NCBI GenBank assembly: GCA_964646925.1
Contig: CAZYIC010000033.1
Coordinates: forward strand, 1 to 10,198
DNA: 10,198 bases
Direction of reading: 5' to 3'
DNA from: GWB1-37-8 sp964646925
Lineage (GTDB): Bacteria; Patescibacteriota; Microgenomatia; Levybacterales; UBA12049
A program made the translations under genes and the position numbers. This document shows, piece after piece, positions 5,994 to 10,198 of this stretch (within the stretch, counting starts at the first letter, position 1; each line of letters begins with the position of its first letter). The notes under the pieces were generated by a model. That model saw only the letters and a list, made by a program, of their open reading frames with translations. It was not told the DNA's origin and did no database searches.

Positions 5994-6004
5994 GTTTTAA
6001 ATTT

Positions 6005-6027
6005 GAATTTGAAGAAAGAAATCCCCC
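6005..6027 (+). repeat. Short dispersed repeat, copy 3, leading the composite repeat
   Basis: GAATTTGAAGAAAGAAATCC and three more C residues. It runs directly into the composite hairpin repeat, so the short repeat is one module of that element. Confidence 0.75.
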
Positions 6028-6183
6028 TTGCCCATCCGACTTGTCCACCATAGCCTCAGCGTCGGTGGAAGCCTTCTTGTCCGTCGTAGCTTTAGCGAAG
6101 ATGGAAGCGAAGGAGGGTGGTAACCTGCCCGCCATCGGCTGTCGCCTCAGGCGACTGCAGGCGGGTGGCCTATTGTCCCCACC
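6028..6183 (+). repeat. Composite hairpin repeat, copy A
   Basis: Two tandem units share GTCC...TAGC.T.AGCG...GGAAGC. The first forms a TCCACC/GGTGGA stem (6044-6049, 6064-6069), the second TCCGTC/GATGGA (6080-6085, 6100-6105). GAAGGAGGGTGG and a separate nested hairpin follow. The stretch is GC-rich against AT-rich surroundings, has no credible reading frame, and fills the 3' side of the P-loop gene. It matches 8384-8583. Confidence 0.8.
6128..6165. repeat. Nested double hairpin
   Basis: Outer arms CCCGCC (6128-6133) and GGCGGG (6160-6165) enclose a perfect inner hairpin, GTCGCC-TCA-GGCGAC (6141-6155). It lies 22 bp from the stop of the P-loop gene and could act in 3'-end formation, but there is no T-run. 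Confidence 0.65.
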
Positions 6184-6186
6184 CCG

Positions 6187-7524
6187 CTAGCCTTGGGCTT
6201 CCTCTATATCTTTGTAGTTTGAAAGCAATCCAAAAAAACCGGCAATCTCATCTTTTATTACTCCTTTTTGTTTTGAGCCAAGTTTCACATTGCTTCTAGC
6301 AATAACATAGCTGTTGGGATTAATCAATTTAGCGGTTTTTTCAAGAACCTTAGCTACGATTAAAGATTTGGCAAAAAATTCCATTATCTTAATTACATTT
6401 TCATTTGTAATTTCTGCCTGTTCCCAAGAATCCTTATTCATGGAGCCAAATTCATTTTTATACTCGTTTATAACACGAATGAGAAAATCTGTACTTTCTA
6501 GCATAGATGATAGTGTAGGAGAATTTTCTTGTCTGTCTTGCACAATAAGACAAGCCTTCCATAACATTTGTAAAGCAGGCGGTACTTCAAAATCAGATTC
6601 TATTGTAATTCCATCTGAAGCAAAGAGAGTTAGCATCGCTTCTATTTGTTCAAGACTTCCCCCTTCTTCATCATAGGAAATCATTCTTCCGCGAGTAATT
6701 GCTTCAATTTCTTCTCTTGGGATACCTTTTCGTTTTGCTTCTAAAAGCAAATGTCTTAATTTTATTCGCGCATACATACTTGGGTTTGCAACAAGGCCGA
6801 TATATCCTACAAAATAATCCCTGTTATATTTCGAAAAAAGGTCAATCAAATCTTTTGTACCGTAAGGTCTAGCTGAATCAGAAGTTGGATTTTCTCCACC
6901 GGGCTTATGAACGATTATAAGGGTATTAGGTTTTTTTTCTGAAATGCCTTGTTCTGTTCTTCTGGCAATAATTCTTCCAACTGTTGCAAGGAATTCGACA
7001 GCATAGAGTTTTCTCGATACAGGTTCTATACCGGCTAAAAACTTCAGTGTTTCGGGAAGGCTTTGTCCACGTTCATTGGCAATCTCAGTAGCTCCCTCAA
7101 TAAACCTATCATCCATTTCCGCCTTTCCATGATTGATAATTTTTTTAGCTATTCGTGCAAGACCACCTACTTCATCTTCTATCTTATCCCAGTGACATTC
7201 AATCAGATTAATAGATCCTTTTCTTTTCTTTTCCATACGCCCAGAAACAACTCTAATTAACGGAGTAAGGTCATTATTAATCAAATGGCTCTTTCCAGCT
7301 GTAGGCTGGCCGTCCACAACCAAAACCGTTGGTGAATTCATTCCGTTTAACTCAACATTGTCCATAGTTTTTTTAACAACTCCTGAAACACTATCTTCTC
7401 CTGAACCTTCTGGTATCGGATAGAATCTTCTCAATCTATCCATATGACTATAATATTTTCTCACTTCGGGAGGTCTTGTCTCCCAAAACCCTAGCGAGCC
7501 AGTTCTCTCTCTAAACATATACAT
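6187..7524 (-). CDS. P-loop NTPase of unknown function (possibly kinase-like)
   Basis: This 445-aa protein has a clear Walker A, GQPTAGKS (72-79), after a hydrophobic strand TVLVVD (66-71). Later strands are INLIECHWD (105-113), TLIIVHKPGG (201-210) and FVGYIGLVAN (238-247), followed by arginine-bearing YARIKLR (251-257). No standard acidic Walker B is obvious. The strand-P-loop order and late arginines recall zeta-toxin and other small-molecule or protein kinases, but this is weak. Residues about 290-445 are helical with no motif I recognise. No signal peptide or membrane helix: cytoplasmic. The ATG at 7524 is followed by another in-frame ATG two codons on; no Shine-Dalgarno. It is divergent from the CRP-like gene across 154 bp, which suggests joint or cross-regulation. 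Confidence 0.8.
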   Translation of the reverse strand: MYMFRERTGSLGFWETRPPEVRKYYSHMDRLRRFYPIPEGSGEDSVSGVVKKTMDNVELNGMNSPTVLVVDGQPTAGKSHLINNDLTPLIRVVSGRMEKKRKGSINLIECHWDKIEDEVGGLARIAKKIINHGKAEMDDRFIEGATEIANERGQSLPETLKFLAGIEPVSRKLYAVEFLATVGRIIARRTEQGISEKKPNTLIIVHKPGGENPTSDSARPYGTKDLIDLFSKYNRDYFVGYIGLVANPSMYARIKLRHLLLEAKRKGIPREEIEAITRGRMISYDEEGGSLEQIEAMLTLFASDGITIESDFEVPPALQMLWKACLIVQDRQENSPTLSSMLESTDFLIRVINEYKNEFGSMNKDSWEQAEITNENVIKIMEFFAKSLIVAKVLEKTAKLINPNSYVIARSNVKLGSKQKGVIKDEIAGFFGLLSNYKDIEEAQG

Positions 7525-7589
7525 TAATGAAACAAAATATCGAATGACATTTTCCGATACATGTATTGTTCATATTTTTGATCTCAGTT

Positions 7590-7618
7590 ATTATAGGCTA
7601 TATTTAATCTTGTTGCAA
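7590..7618 (-). promoter_or_regulatory. Promoter of the P-loop gene
   Basis: TTGCAA (7613-7618), a 17-nt spacer and TATAAT (7590-7595) on the minus strand. The leader is about 60 nt, unlike most genes here, and contains the palindrome ATACATGTAT (7557-7566), a possible regulator site. Confidence 0.55.
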
Positions 7619-7663
7619 CGTGATTAATAGTTTATAACAGCTGTAGATTTTTTTGCTTCGTAA

Positions 7664-7672
7664 TGCTACAAT
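7664..7672 (+). promoter_or_regulatory. Extended -10 of the CRP-like gene
   Basis: TGCTACAAT on the plus strand ends 6 nt before the ATG at 7679, so the transcript is probably leaderless. The -35 (around 7644-7649) is poor, as expected with an extended -10. No TGTGA-N6-TCACA site lies in this intergenic region. Confidence 0.5.
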
Positions 7673-7678
7673 CCATTT

Positions 7679-8335
7679 ATGTCTGAGGCACCTATAGAAG
7701 AACTAAAGGAATTCTTCAAAAACAAAAAAGAACTACATTATAAAAAAGGAGAAAGCGTTATCCGTGCCGGTGATAAACCCCAAGGTATTTATTTTATAAA
7801 AAGGGGCTACGTAAGAAATTATTCTATATCAAAAGACGGAGAAGAATTAACTCATATCATATACCAACCGGGAGATTTTTTTCCTTTGAGGTGGGTTTTT
7901 GATGCTACCCCGAGTTCTCATGATTATGAAGCAATGATACCTGCTAGTCTCTCTCGTTGCTCAAAAGAAGAACTCGTGACATTTCTCTATAAAAACCCAG
8001 ATATTTTGTTTGAATTGACTCATCGCATAATTATACGATCAAGAGATATTTTGCAGAGAATGAATTATTTGGCTTTAGGCAATGCTCGCCAGAGAGTTTC
8101 ATCAATATTGGCGATTTGTGCCGAAAGATTTGGTAAAAAGGAATCTAAAGGAATACTTATAGATATCCCGCTGACCCATAAGGACTTAGCATTCCTTCTT
8201 GGAGTAACAAGAGAAACTGTAAGTATTGCAATTAAAAAAATCGAAAAGGAGAAAATTATAACATATAAAAAAAGACAAATAATAATCTGTGATATGTCAA
8301 GGTTAATAGACACATCTCTTCTTGAAAAGGAATGA
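7679..8335 (+). CDS. CRP/FNR-family transcriptional regulator
   Basis: The 218-aa length is typical. Residues about 15-105 form the cyclic-nucleotide-binding-like barrel (YKKGESVIRAGDKPQGIYFIKRGYVRNYSIS...QPGDFF). The Arg-Ser phosphate-binding pair of E. coli CRP is not evident in the equivalent stretch (PLRWVFDATPSSHDYEAMI), so cAMP may not be the ligand. A long dimer helix follows (about 107-140), then a winged helix-turn-helix (about 164-195: LTHKDLAFLLGVTRETVSIAIKKIE). The recognition helix keeps the Arg-Glu-Thr-Val of CRP, which in CRP reads TGTGA. There is no FNR-type N-terminal cysteine cluster. It is the only clear plus-strand gene in the window, divergent from the P-loop gene. It may bind the palindrome at 5000-5017; this is inferred. 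Confidence 0.92.
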   Translation: MSEAPIEELKEFFKNKKELHYKKGESVIRAGDKPQGIYFIKRGYVRNYSISKDGEELTHIIYQPGDFFPLRWVFDATPSSHDYEAMIPASLSRCSKEELVTFLYKNPDILFELTHRIIIRSRDILQRMNYLALGNARQRVSSILAICAERFGKKESKGILIDIPLTHKDLAFLLGVTRETVSIAIKKIEKEKIITYKKRQIIICDMSRLIDTSLLEKE

Positions 8336-8369
8336 TTCCTTCACATTTACATTGCAATACATAATTTCC

Positions 8370-8583
8370 AAAAGAAATCCCCCTTGCCCATCCGACTTGT
8401 CCACCATAGCCTCAGCGTCGGTGGANNNNNNNNNNNNNNNNNNNNNNNNNNNNNNNNNNNNNNNNNNNNNNNNNNNNNNNNNNNNNNNNNNNNNNNNNNN
8501 NNNNNNNNNNNNNNNNNNNNNNNNNAGCTTTCTTGTCCATCGTAGCTTTAGCGAAGATGGAAGCGAAGGAGGGTGGCAGCCTA
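8370..8583 (+). repeat. Composite hairpin repeat, copy B, interrupted by the gap
   Basis: It starts with a shortened AAAAGAAATCCCCC (8370-8383), then matches copy A: stem TCCACC/GGTGGA (8400-8405, 8420-8425) and, after the Ns, TCCATC/GATGGA (8536-8541, 8556-8561), GAAGGAGGGTGG, then diverges. It lies between the 3' ends of the convergent CRP-like and Xre genes; no gene is seen here. Confidence 0.8.
8426..8525. other. Assembly gap of exactly 100 N
   Basis: A placeholder gap. The left flank ends on the last base of the first repeat stem and the right flank begins with the 10-nt linker AGCTTTCTTG, exactly as copies join in 6064-6080 (linker AGCCTTCTTG). So little or nothing may be missing, or a whole number of repeat units. 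Confidence 0.95.
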
Positions 8584-8594
8584 CCTTCAAAATT

Positions 8595-8873
8595 CTAGAT
8601 ACTTGAGAGACGAACAGTCAACTTATAGCCCATCACTTGTGCAATTTTTTGCAAAAACTCAAGAGATGGATTGACGCTGCCGGATTCCAATCTTGCAATC
8701 GCAGATTGCTTTGTGCCAACTTTTTTGGCTACGTCCTGCTGAGTCATTTTGCTTTTTATTCGCGCCCCAATAAGCTGTGAGACGACAGCATAACGAGGAG
8801 CGAGCCTATCAAACTCTTTTTTTGTTACTGTATCGGATAACAATTCTTTTTCCAAATCCTTCCATTTACTCAT
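8595..8873 (-). CDS. Xre/HigA-type helix-turn-helix regulator, orphan antitoxin-like
   Basis: This 92-aa protein has an N-terminal helix, then LIGARIKSKMTQQDVAKKVGTKQSAIARLESGSVNPSLEFLQKIAQVMGYKLTV-type sequence, i.e. a full Xre fold at about 34-86 with the turn and recognition helix around 45-63. This matches antitoxins of HigBA-like modules, which bind their own promoter and neutralise a RelE-fold toxin. No toxin is found: upstream is the brnTA operon's 3' end and downstream is repeat plus the gap. It has its own promoter (TATAAT 6 nt from the ATG, leaderless) covered by a 24-bp palindrome, so self-repression is likely. It could be a solitary antitoxin or a plain regulator. Confidence 0.85.
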   Translation of the reverse strand: MSKWKDLEKELLSDTVTKKEFDRLAPRYAVVSQLIGARIKSKMTQQDVAKKVGTKQSAIARLESGSVNPSLEFLQKIAQVMGYKLTVRLSSI

Positions 8874-8878
8874 AAAAC

Positions 8879-8902
8879 AATTATAACATAAACGTTATAA
8901 TT
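8879..8902. promoter_or_regulatory. Palindromic operator over the -10 of the Xre gene
   Basis: Perfect 9-bp arms AATTATAAC (8879-8887) and GTTATAATT (8894-8902) with a 6-nt spacer. The left arm contains the minus-strand TATAAT (8880-8885, extended by TGT), 6 nt before the ATG. A bound dimer would block the promoter. Confidence 0.7.
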
Positions 8903-8943
8903 ATGTTCACGCAGCAATTATATCAGCTTATTGGTAATTTTTG

Positions 8944-9000
8944 GAGAAAAGTGAGGAGTTTGGGTTTGCTTTAATTTGAATCTGAAGAAAGAAATCCCCC
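8944..9000 (+). repeat. Short dispersed repeat, copy 5, long form
   Basis: GAGAAAAGTGAGGA (8944-8957), then a T-rich stretch and TGAAGAAAGAAATCCCCC (8983-9000). It aligns with 5095-5149 over about 55 bp. It sits 19 bp from the brnA stop. Confidence 0.75.
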
Positions 9001-9018
9001 TCCCTCAAAATAATTATT

Positions 9019-9276
9019 TCATCCTAATCCTTGATGCAGAACTTGACGCATCAGCGTTTGATATGGAATGTGCAGCTTTGCCGCCTTTTTCTTGGCTTTT
9101 TCCACTAAAGAATCTTCTAGCCTCAACGAAATTAATCGTTTTGATGGCTTTAAATTTGGGAAACTAACTTTTTTAAAATCTGATTGCTCAAGATATTCTG
9201 AAAAATCGGTTTTTTCTAACCATTCTGCCACCTTATTCTCGTTTTTGAAATTAGGCCACTTTAAGAATTTCTTCAT
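9019..9276 (-). CDS. brnA: BrnA/CopG-type ribbon-helix-helix antitoxin
   Basis: This 85-aa protein has an acidic/aromatic N-terminal half (about 15-45, NENKVAEWLEKTDFSEYLEQ) that would wrap the toxin. A C-terminal ribbon-helix-helix follows: KRLISLRLEDSLVEKAKKKAAKLHIPYQTLMRQVLHQGL, with the IPYQTL signature of CopG/BrnA-like antitoxins. It follows brnT with a 26-bp overlap, and the start at 9276 is fixed by a strong Shine-Dalgarno, GGAGG, 9 nt upstream inside brnT. It should neutralise BrnT and repress the operon by binding the palindrome at 9580-9599. The toxin-first order is usual for brnTA. The gene symbol rests on the partner and context. Confidence 0.82.
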   Translation of the reverse strand: MKKFLKWPNFKNENKVAEWLEKTDFSEYLEQSDFKKVSFPNLKPSKRLISLRLEDSLVEKAKKKAAKLHIPYQTLMRQVLHQGLG

Positions 9277-9574
9277 ATAATTTCGCCTCCTTTCTATTCA
9301 TAACTCTTGCTGAAATAGGTCGTATTTTCCGTTGCTTATCTACATTGCGTATTGTGAATGCGATAATCAACCTTCGTCTCTTCTTTGTTTTGCCATACAG
9401 AAGAAATCGTTTTTCCCGTTGAGAATGTTTTTTATCTTCAACAATAATTTTTTCCTTCGTAAAGAACGCTTGCTCCTGCTCTTTTGCTGATACTCTATGT
9501 CTTATCCAACTCTTGGCGCTATTTCCCTCATCCCATTCAAAAGATAAAACATCAGGCAAAACTATTTCTTCCAT
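9251..9574 (-). CDS. brnT: BrnT-family toxin (ribonuclease)
   Basis: The 107 aa match BrnT (DUF497) in length and motifs. The opening LSFEWDEGNSAKSWIRHRVSAKEQEQAF corresponds to the family pattern FEWDE-N...KH-GVSFEEA. It is followed by RFLLYGKTKKRRRLIIAFTIRN and the closing IRPISARVMNRKEAKLYEE. BrnT has a RelE-like fold and cleaves RNA to stop growth. Gly and Arg replace some usual residues (EGN for ENK, HRVS for HGVS), but the Arg-rich strand and the ISAR-R-E end are kept, so it is probably active. It overlaps brnA by 26 bp; a consensus promoter with a palindromic operator lies upstream. Confidence 0.88.
   Translation of the reverse strand: MEEIVLPDVLSFEWDEGNSAKSWIRHRVSAKEQEQAFFTKEKIIVEDKKHSQREKRFLLYGKTKKRRRLIIAFTIRNVDKQRKIRPISARVMNRKEAKLYEEILKVA
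9286..9290 (-). promoter_or_regulatory. Strong Shine-Dalgarno of brnA
   Basis: GGAGG on the minus strand, 9 nt before the brnA ATG and inside the end of brnT. Most other genes here have none, so high antitoxin translation from the shared mRNA is likely. Confidence 0.8.
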
Positions 9575-9579
9575 GTATA

Positions 9580-9599
9580 TACAACGTAGCTACATTGTA
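9580..9599. promoter_or_regulatory. Palindromic operator of brnTA
   Basis: TACAACGTAGCTACATTGTA is a 20-bp palindrome with one mismatched pair and a perfect GTAGCTAC centre. It covers the -10 and start site of the brnT promoter, as expected for autorepression by BrnA. Confidence 0.7.
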
Positions 9600-9622
9600 G
9601 TAGAAGATTTAAGGATTGTCAA
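9594..9622 (-). promoter_or_regulatory. Promoter of brnTA
   Basis: TTGACA (9617-9622), a 17-nt spacer and TACAAT (9594-9599), about 20 nt before the brnT ATG. The best sigma-70-type promoter in the window. Confidence 0.72.
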
Positions 9623-9639
9623 TAACTAATTTTGAATCT

Positions 9640-9857
9640 TAATTTTTGAGGACCCGCTCGACCGCGCCCCACCCCCCCCAACCTATTCCAAAACATAATG
9701 TGCGAGCATTGAAAGCAGCGCGTTGAAAAATTGCGAAGAAGTTATCAGGGGGATTCCTCGCAAACTTGTCGAGGAGGGGGTGCAAATCACCCGATTAACT
9801 ACTGAGCAATTTTATTTAATGGGAGATGCTGAAATAAATTCAGCATGACAATGAGAA
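9640..9857. other. Gene-free stretch with hairpins
   Basis: No credible gene. It contains a C-rich patch (9664-9679) and three hairpins: TCCTCG/CGAGGA (9755-9760, 9770-9775), GGGTG/CACCC (9778-9782, 9788-9792), and ATGCTGAA-ATAAA-TTCAGCAT (9826-9846). The last, followed by GACA, resembles a palindromic repeat I remember from many small genomes. Confidence 0.6.
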
Positions 9858-9879
9858 GGCTTTGAAGAAAGAAATCCCC
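9858..9879 (+). repeat. Short dispersed repeat, copy 6
   Basis: GGCTTTGAAGAAAGAAATCC plus two C residues, 10 bp beyond the 3' end of 5S rRNA. Identical to copy 2 over 21 bp. Confidence 0.75.
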
Positions 9880-9888
9880 AATAAAAAA

Positions 9889-10011
9889 TGCTCGGCTGTG
9901 ACCTATTGTCCCTTCTGCAACAAGCAAAAAGTATCGTAAGCGCTGACGCGTTTTACTTCCCTGTTCGGAATGGGAAAGGGTAGTTCCACGTCGCTCTAAT
10001 TACCAGAGAAT
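9889..10011 (-). rRNA. rrf: 5S ribosomal RNA
   Basis: The minus strand contains the 5S hallmarks CCCATTCCGAACAGGGAAG in the loop B/C region and, near the 3' end, GGACAATAGGTCACAGCCGAG; the length of about 120 fits. Ends are placed by helix I, which pairs imperfectly here (AUUCUCUGG with CCGAGCAU), so they are good to a few bases. It lies downstream of 23S in the usual order. Confidence 0.88.
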
Positions 10012-10138
10012 TACTTTCTTCAAAAATCAATGTACAATTGACTCTCTGACATGTGAGGAGAATACCCCACAAAGTTTACTTTTCGCCTTAGCTACTATTC
10101 GTAGCGGGCTCGAAGAGCACTTTTTGCGGGGCACGGTA
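10012..10138 (-). other. 23S-5S spacer with processing-type stem
   Basis: On the plus strand CCCCACAAAGT (10065-10075) pairs with ACTTTTTGCGGGG (10119-10131), enclosing two small perfect hairpins, GCTAC/GTAGC (10091-10105) and GCTC/GAGC (10108-10118). It resembles an RNase III-type processing structure rather than a tRNA. Confidence 0.55.
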
Positions 10139-10198
10139 ATTTTTAAATCTACTCGTTCAACCATTAGTACAGGTAAGCTTAAAACCTTGCGGTTCTTC
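10139..10198 (-). rRNA. rrl: 23S ribosomal RNA, 3' tip only
   Basis: The minus strand enters with AAGCTTACCTGTACTAATGG, the conserved 3'-end stretch of 23S rRNA (…ACCGGTACTAAT…), then about 30 nt to the estimated end. The rest lies outside the window. The 3' end is uncertain by about 10 nt. Confidence 0.75.

Noticed and set aside
6117..6299. 60-codon plus-strand frame over the hairpin repeat
   Set aside because: It starts in repeat DNA and runs antiparallel into the P-loop gene; no coding features.
7525..7678. CRP-type site between the divergent genes
   Set aside because: No TGTGA with matching TCACA at 6-nt spacing; the nearest words, such as CGTGATTAATAG, lack a second half.
6028..8583. 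CRISPR array
   Set aside because: Repeat units are few, hairpin-rich and separated by a conserved 10-nt linker, without unique spacers or cas genes.
10065..10131. tRNA between 23S and 5S
   Set aside because: No T-loop GTTCxA motif, CCA-compatible acceptor stem or anticodon arm can be built.
1..10198. Recoded UGA (SR1/Gracilibacteria code)
   Set aside because: radA, the CRP-like gene and brnA end at TGA at the expected family lengths, and no conserved frame has an internal TGA.

Overview
The window looks like a piece of a small, AT-rich, metagenome-derived bacterial genome, most likely from the Candidate Phyla Radiation (Patescibacteria, perhaps Microgenomates). This is inferred from style, not from a search: many AT-rich word repeats and GC-rich palindromic repeats between and inside genes, a four-domain S1 protein, genes that mostly lack Shine-Dalgarno sequences, and a scaffold gap of exactly 100 N. 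TGA acts as a normal stop (radA, the CRP-like gene, brnA), so the UGA-recoded CPR lineages are unlikely.

Left part (1-4373), all on the minus strand: the N-terminal part of a type IV pilin-like protein with a LamG-type domain, running off the left edge; a PIN-TRAM protein (YacL-like, without membrane helices) directly after radA; radA itself; an AT-rich repeat tract; and an S1-domain protein (rpsA-like) with its own promoter and Shine-Dalgarno. Repeat-derived peptides are visible in the pilin, RadA and S1 reading frames.

Middle (4371-6190): a decayed toxin-antitoxin cluster on the minus strand, consisting of a truncated, frameshifted PIN toxin, a 55-aa putative antitoxin, and a 48-aa CxxC basic protein too short for ordinary gene calling. 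Upstream of it lie two perfect palindromes, one a textbook TGTGA-N6-TCACA CRP-type site. Next is a membrane-anchored extracellular protein broken by a one-base shift in an A6 run, which is also a legal -1 slippery heptamer. Then come a terminator-like hairpin and a composite hairpin repeat.

Right-middle (6187-8595): a divergent pair, an unrecognised 445-aa P-loop protein (minus) and a CRP/FNR-family regulator (plus). After the regulator there is a second copy of the composite repeat, interrupted by the 100-N gap.

Right part (8595-10198): an orphan HigA-like Xre regulator with a palindrome over its promoter; a brnT-brnA toxin-antitoxin operon with its own palindromic operator; a gene-free stretch with several hairpins; 5S rRNA; a structured spacer; and the 3' tip of 23S rRNA (both minus strand).

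Themes linking the window: -10 boxes, often extended (TGnTATAAT), only 6-11 nt from start codons, implying leaderless transcripts; three dense repeat families, one of which (GAAGAAAGAAATCCC) occurs six times in one orientation, mostly just 3' of minus-strand genes; and toxin-antitoxin remnants with self-regulatory palindromes. The best candidates for something new are the P-loop protein/CRP-like pair with a consensus CRP site 2.7 kb away, and the repeat-derived insertions in conserved proteins.
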